DNA of 7,936 nucleotides, taken from assembly GCA_934162625.1 (NCBI GenBank), contig CAKPJM010000050.1, positions 1 through 7,936 on the forward strand. The letters are read 5' to 3'. The notes below the pieces were generated by a model that was given only the letters and a program-made list of their open reading frames with translations, did not search any database and was not told the origin of the DNA. The position numbers were made by a program, and so were the translations under genes. Below are positions 5,534-7,936 of this stretch, one piece after another (positions within the stretch are counted from its first letter, which is position 1; every line of letters starts with the position of its first letter). Source of the stretch: an uncultured Clostridia bacterium (GTDB lineage Bacteria; Bacillota; Clostridia; TANB77; CAG-508).

Positions 5534-5845
5534 ATGGATTTTGAAAATGATGGAAACGAAATGGAAGAATTAGACAATATAATAATATTAAATGATGAGG
5601 AAGGAAAAGAAGTAAAATTTGAATTTCTAGATTTAATAGAATATGAAAACGAAGAATATGTTATACTATTACCAGCAGATGAGGAAGAAGAATCTGATGA
5701 AGTTGTTATACTAAAAGTTGAAGATACAGATTCAGAGGAAGAAGAATCTTATGTTAGTGTAGATGACGAAGAAGTATTAAATAAAGTATTTGAAATATTT
5801 AAAGAGAAATTTAAAGATGAATTTGATTTTGTTGATGAAGACTAA
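5534..5845 (+). CDS. DUF1292 (YrzB-like) acidic protein
   Basis: The 103-residue product is very rich in Glu and Asp and carries the DUF1292 core: IIILNDEEGKEVKFEFLDLI at 17-36 followed by YENEEYVILLPAD at 37-49, then a second strand pair EVVILKVED at 60-68. It ends in an amphipathic helix (EEVLNKVFEIFKEKFKDEF). The biochemical role of the family is unknown. In Firmicutes it is regularly found directly after ireB and ruvX, as here, which supports the call. AAAGGAG at 5518-5524 is a good ribosome binding site for the ATG. Length is a little above the usual B. subtilis YrzB size, mostly because of the acidic N-terminal and middle segments. No membrane segment or signal peptide is present. Confidence 0.92.
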   Translation: MDFENDGNEMEELDNIIILNDEEGKEVKFEFLDLIEYENEEYVILLPADEEEESDEVVILKVEDTDSEEEESYVSVDDEEVLNKVFEIFKEKFKDEFDFVDED

Positions 5846-5855
5846 TTTAATATTA

Positions 5856-5899
5856 TATGTAAAAAATAGATTGCTTTTAAGCAATCTATTTTTTACATA
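5856..5899. terminator. Bidirectional terminator between convergent genes
   Basis: Arms 5856-5874 and 5881-5899 are perfect 19-base inverted repeats around a TTTTAA loop. The A-run in the left arm and the T-run in the right arm let it terminate transcription from both sides: the DUF1292 gene from the left and the acyl-CoA synthetase gene from the right. The last codons and stop of the minus-strand gene lie inside the right arm. Confidence 0.88.
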
Positions 5900-7614
5900 C
5901 TTAAATTATTCCCGAATCTTTTTATTTTTTGCGTAGTAGTCTTTTCTAAAGGCTCTTTTACAATTTTAAAATTCTTAATATGCTTATAATTAGGTAATTT
6001 TTTATTAATCTCTGATATAAGTTTTTTTATTTCTACATTGATATCCTCTTCGGAAACTTTTGATTTACCTAAAAGCTCTTTGAATTGGTCAATATCAGGA
6101 AGGATTTTTGCATTTACATATGTTTCTCTGTCGTTTTCATAATTAACTCCAATAACTATACACTCTGCAACCAAAGGACTCTCATTTAAATAATACTCTA
6201 TTTCTTCAGGGTAAATGTTTTTACCGTTTTGAGTTACAATTACACTCTTGCATCTACCAGTAATATATAGAAAACCATCATTATCTATATACCCTAAATC
6301 TCCTGTATAGAACCAACCTTTTTTAAAAACATTATCTGTATTTTCAGGATCATTATAATATCCAAGCATTACATTAGGTCCTTTAACAATTATTTCACCA
6401 TTTCCTTGGCTATCTGGGTTATTTATTTTATATTCTACATTTGGTATTGGAAGACCGACTGAGTCAGCTTTATAGAATATATCATTGTTACCAGCAACAA
6501 GAGGGGAACATTCTGTTAAGCCATAGCCTTGCAATGCCTTAAAACCTAACTTATAAAAAGATTCAATTATAGTAGGGTTAATTGCTGCTGCACCAACTAT
6601 AAATGTTCTAAGATTTCCACCCAAAGATTTCTTTATTTTTCTTTTTACAAAAAATCTTAGCAGAGGTGGCATATTATCTATAAAATGCTTTTCACCACTA
6701 AAGTATTTTTCTGGCAAAGACTTTTGAAGTGTTTTCAAAATTTTTTTATGAATATTTTCCAATAGCAAAGGGACACATATTACAAAAGAAGGACTATATT
6801 CATTTATGTTTTTGTTTATATATCTTAATCCATCACAATATGTAACTGTGCCGCCACCGTATAAAGGTAAAATATGTCCTAGAGTACATTCATAAGTATG
6901 GTGTATTGGCAAAATTGATAAGACTGTAGTAGTTTTATCTACCTTTACTATTTGAGCGACAGACATAACATTTGAACATATATTTTTATGAGAAAGACAA
7001 ATGCCTTTTGCATTACCTGTAGTACCAGAAGTAAATAATAAAACATGCATATCATCTGGATTTATTTTAATATCATCAAAAGTAGTGTCGCCACTATTTA
7101 GCTTTGCAAAGCCTTGCTTAATTAGGTCATTTATATTTAGTATTTTGCTATCGCTTGAGGTGTTATTCATATTTATAAATTTAACATTAGAATTTAATTT
7201 ACTTTTATTATCTATAATATTATTAATATATTTTTCATCTCCAATTACTGCATCAGCCTCTGAGATATTAATAAAATTTATAACATCATCAACATGCAAT
7301 TCTTTATCAATAGGAACAGCAATTCCTACAATTGCAGAAGCAAAGTATGAAGAAATCCAAGAGTAACTATTTTTACCTATTATAACTATTTTTTTATTGG
7401 ATAATCCCAAGTCTATTAAAGAGGTGCCAAATGCCCTTATGTTATCTTTAAATTCTGTATACTTAACACCATATATTTTTCCAGTTTTATCTTTTAATTT
7501 AAAAGCATTATTGTTTTTATATCTTTGAGCAGATTGATATAGTAAATCTTTTAAATCAGTAACAGTATGTATTTTAAAATATTTTGTTTTTAAGACATCT
7601 TCTTTTCTTTCCAT
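5893..7614 (-). CDS. Long-chain acyl-CoA synthetase (AMP-binding family)
   Basis: The 573-residue product is a full-length ANL-superfamily adenylating enzyme. It is expected to activate a fatty acid with ATP to an acyl-adenylate and transfer it to CoA (EC 6.2.1.3). Motifs appear in order: P-loop-like TSGTTGNAKG at 195-204 (Ala where Pro is usual), HHTYE at 238-242, GYGLTECSP at 363-371, YTGDLGYIDNDGFLYITGR at 436-454, GKNIYPEEIE at 464-473, and a C-terminal TTTQKIKR whose Lys563 matches the catalytic lysine. GKNIYPEEIE and the overall layout favour the long-chain/FadD-like branch over acetyl-CoA synthetases. An acyl-ACP synthetase cannot be excluded. No membrane segment is obvious, so it is probably cytoplasmic or peripheral. 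The start is supported by AGGAGG on the minus strand (5-6 bases upstream, 7621-7626 on the plus strand). It stands alone and converges on the DUF1292 gene. Confidence 0.93.
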   Translation of the reverse strand: MERKEDVLKTKYFKIHTVTDLKDLLYQSAQRYKNNNAFKLKDKTGKIYGVKYTEFKDNIRAFGTSLIDLGLSNKKIVIIGKNSYSWISSYFASAIVGIAVPIDKELHVDDVINFINISEADAVIGDEKYINNIIDNKSKLNSNVKFINMNNTSSDSKILNINDLIKQGFAKLNSGDTTFDDIKINPDDMHVLLFTSGTTGNAKGICLSHKNICSNVMSVAQIVKVDKTTTVLSILPIHHTYECTLGHILPLYGGGTVTYCDGLRYINKNINEYSPSFVICVPLLLENIHKKILKTLQKSLPEKYFSGEKHFIDNMPPLLRFFVKRKIKKSLGGNLRTFIVGAAAINPTIIESFYKLGFKALQGYGLTECSPLVAGNNDIFYKADSVGLPIPNVEYKINNPDSQGNGEIIVKGPNVMLGYYNDPENTDNVFKKGWFYTGDLGYIDNDGFLYITGRCKSVIVTQNGKNIYPEEIEYYLNESPLVAECIVIGVNYENDRETYVNAKILPDIDQFKELLGKSKVSEEDINVEIKKLISEINKKLPNYKHIKNFKIVKEPLEKTTTQKIKRFGNNLSM

Positions 7615-7638
7615 ATATTACCTCCTATATTTATTTAT

Positions 7639-7667
7639 AATATACATTATAAATAAGAAATAATCAA
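7639..7667 (-). promoter_or_regulatory. Promoter candidate for the acyl-CoA synthetase gene
   Basis: On the minus strand, TTGATT (plus-strand 7662-7667) and TATATT (plus-strand 7639-7644) are 17 bases apart, each close to the sigma-A consensus, 25 bases before the ATG. A second TATAAT lies in the spacer but is too close to the -35 box. No FapR- or FadR-like palindrome was recognised. Confidence 0.45.
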
Positions 7668-7711
7668 GGGTTAAGTCATTTTATATCAAAGCAATTATAT
7701 AAATTCAAATG

Positions 7712-7746
7712 AAGAATGAATAATTTTCATTGCATTATTCATTTTT
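7712..7746. repeat. AT-rich hairpin at the edge of the intergenic repeat
   Basis: AATGAATAAT (7715-7724) and ATTATTCATT (7734-7743) are perfect inverted repeats with a 9-base loop, extended outward by one G·T and two A-T pairs. T-rich sequence follows on the plus strand, so it could end plus-strand transcription, but no plus-strand gene ends here. Such AATGAA/TTCATT hairpins look like the outer part of an intergenic palindromic element rather than a true terminator. Confidence 0.5.
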
Positions 7747-7766
7747 AATTTTTCGCTTTTCATTAA

Positions 7767-7936
7767 AATGTAGGGGGATTTTAATCGTCCGTCTTCAAGA
7801 AAACACCCTAATATTAATTTGTTTCGGGCAGACACAGGGCCTGCCCCTACGTTAATTAAATAAGATAACATATTAATTTTAAAAACAATGGTCTCCAAGC
7901 TCACGGGTATTCCCCCGCCTCAAAGGGCTGTCGACG
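7767..7936 (+). repeat. Dispersed palindromic repeat, copy 2 (cut by window edge)
   Basis: Positions 7846-7936 are the second copy of the 91-base block at 661-751, in the same orientation and still matching at the last base, so the element continues beyond the window. Upstream it begins with AAAATGTAGGGG (7766-7777) like copy 1 (633-643), then carries about 45 extra bases, including an imperfect GGGGATT/AATCGTCC stem. Its hairpin core (GGGCAG at 7826-7831 with CTGCCC at 7841-7846) is inverted relative to copy 1: the 15-mer at 7828-7842 is the exact reverse complement of 645-659. No open frame is conserved between the copies. Confidence 0.72.

Noticed and set aside
7001..7366. 121-codon plus-strand frame inside the acyl-CoA synthetase gene
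   Set aside because: It is antisense to a clear full-length enzyme with all family motifs and has no ribosome binding site.
7695..7904. 69-codon minus-strand frame near the right edge
   Set aside because: It lies across the AT-rich hairpin and repeat copy 2, with no ribosome binding site and no family resemblance.

Overview
The window is very AT-rich, with dense A/T-ending codons, strong AGGAGG-type ribosome binding sites and short intergenic gaps. Together with the ireB–ruvX–DUF1292 gene block, this points to a low-GC Firmicute, most likely a member of the Clostridia (possibly an uncultured gut lineage). The assignment rests on gene content and composition only.

Layout. (1) Positions 1-583: the end of an interrupted reading frame that carries a compositionally foreign segment of YWLASR...AIVSL type. 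Its base and codon pattern looks like the variable region of a diversity-generating retroelement (DGR) target. A perfect short palindrome and a strong hairpin-plus-T-run terminator follow. (2) 586-933: no convincing gene. It holds a dispersed palindromic repeat (copy 1) and then a promoter. (3) 934-5441: five tightly packed genes on the + strand that look like one transcription unit. They are a small secreted or two-helix membrane protein, a 760-residue protein combining an N-terminal domain of unknown type, tandem AT-hook-like motifs, four acidic L-F-[D/N]-L repeats and a degenerate MinD/ParA/CpaE-like domain, a membrane-anchored GAF plus degenerate GGDEF protein, ireB, and ruvX. (4) 5442-5845: a DUF1292 gene with its own good promoter candidate. 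(5) 5856-5899: a 19-bp perfect hairpin acting as a two-way terminator between convergent genes. (6) 5893-7614, minus strand: a long-chain acyl-CoA synthetase gene with its own promoter. (7) 7615-7936: no gene. A hairpin and a second copy of the dispersed repeat run off the window edge.

How the genes may fit together. ireB, ruvX and the DUF1292 gene form a conserved Firmicutes block that usually sits next to alaS. Here the upstream position is taken by three poorly characterised genes. The last of these is spaced so that the ireB ribosome binding site overlaps its stop codon. The three share a theme: membrane or export signals, and nucleotide-binding folds (MinD-like, GGDEF-like) whose catalytic motifs have degenerated. 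A membrane-associated sensory or scaffolding system tied to IreB (a Ser/Thr-kinase substrate in enterococci) is a reasonable hypothesis, not a demonstrated one. The most striking separate feature is the DGR-like segment. No template repeat or reverse transcriptase is visible in this window.
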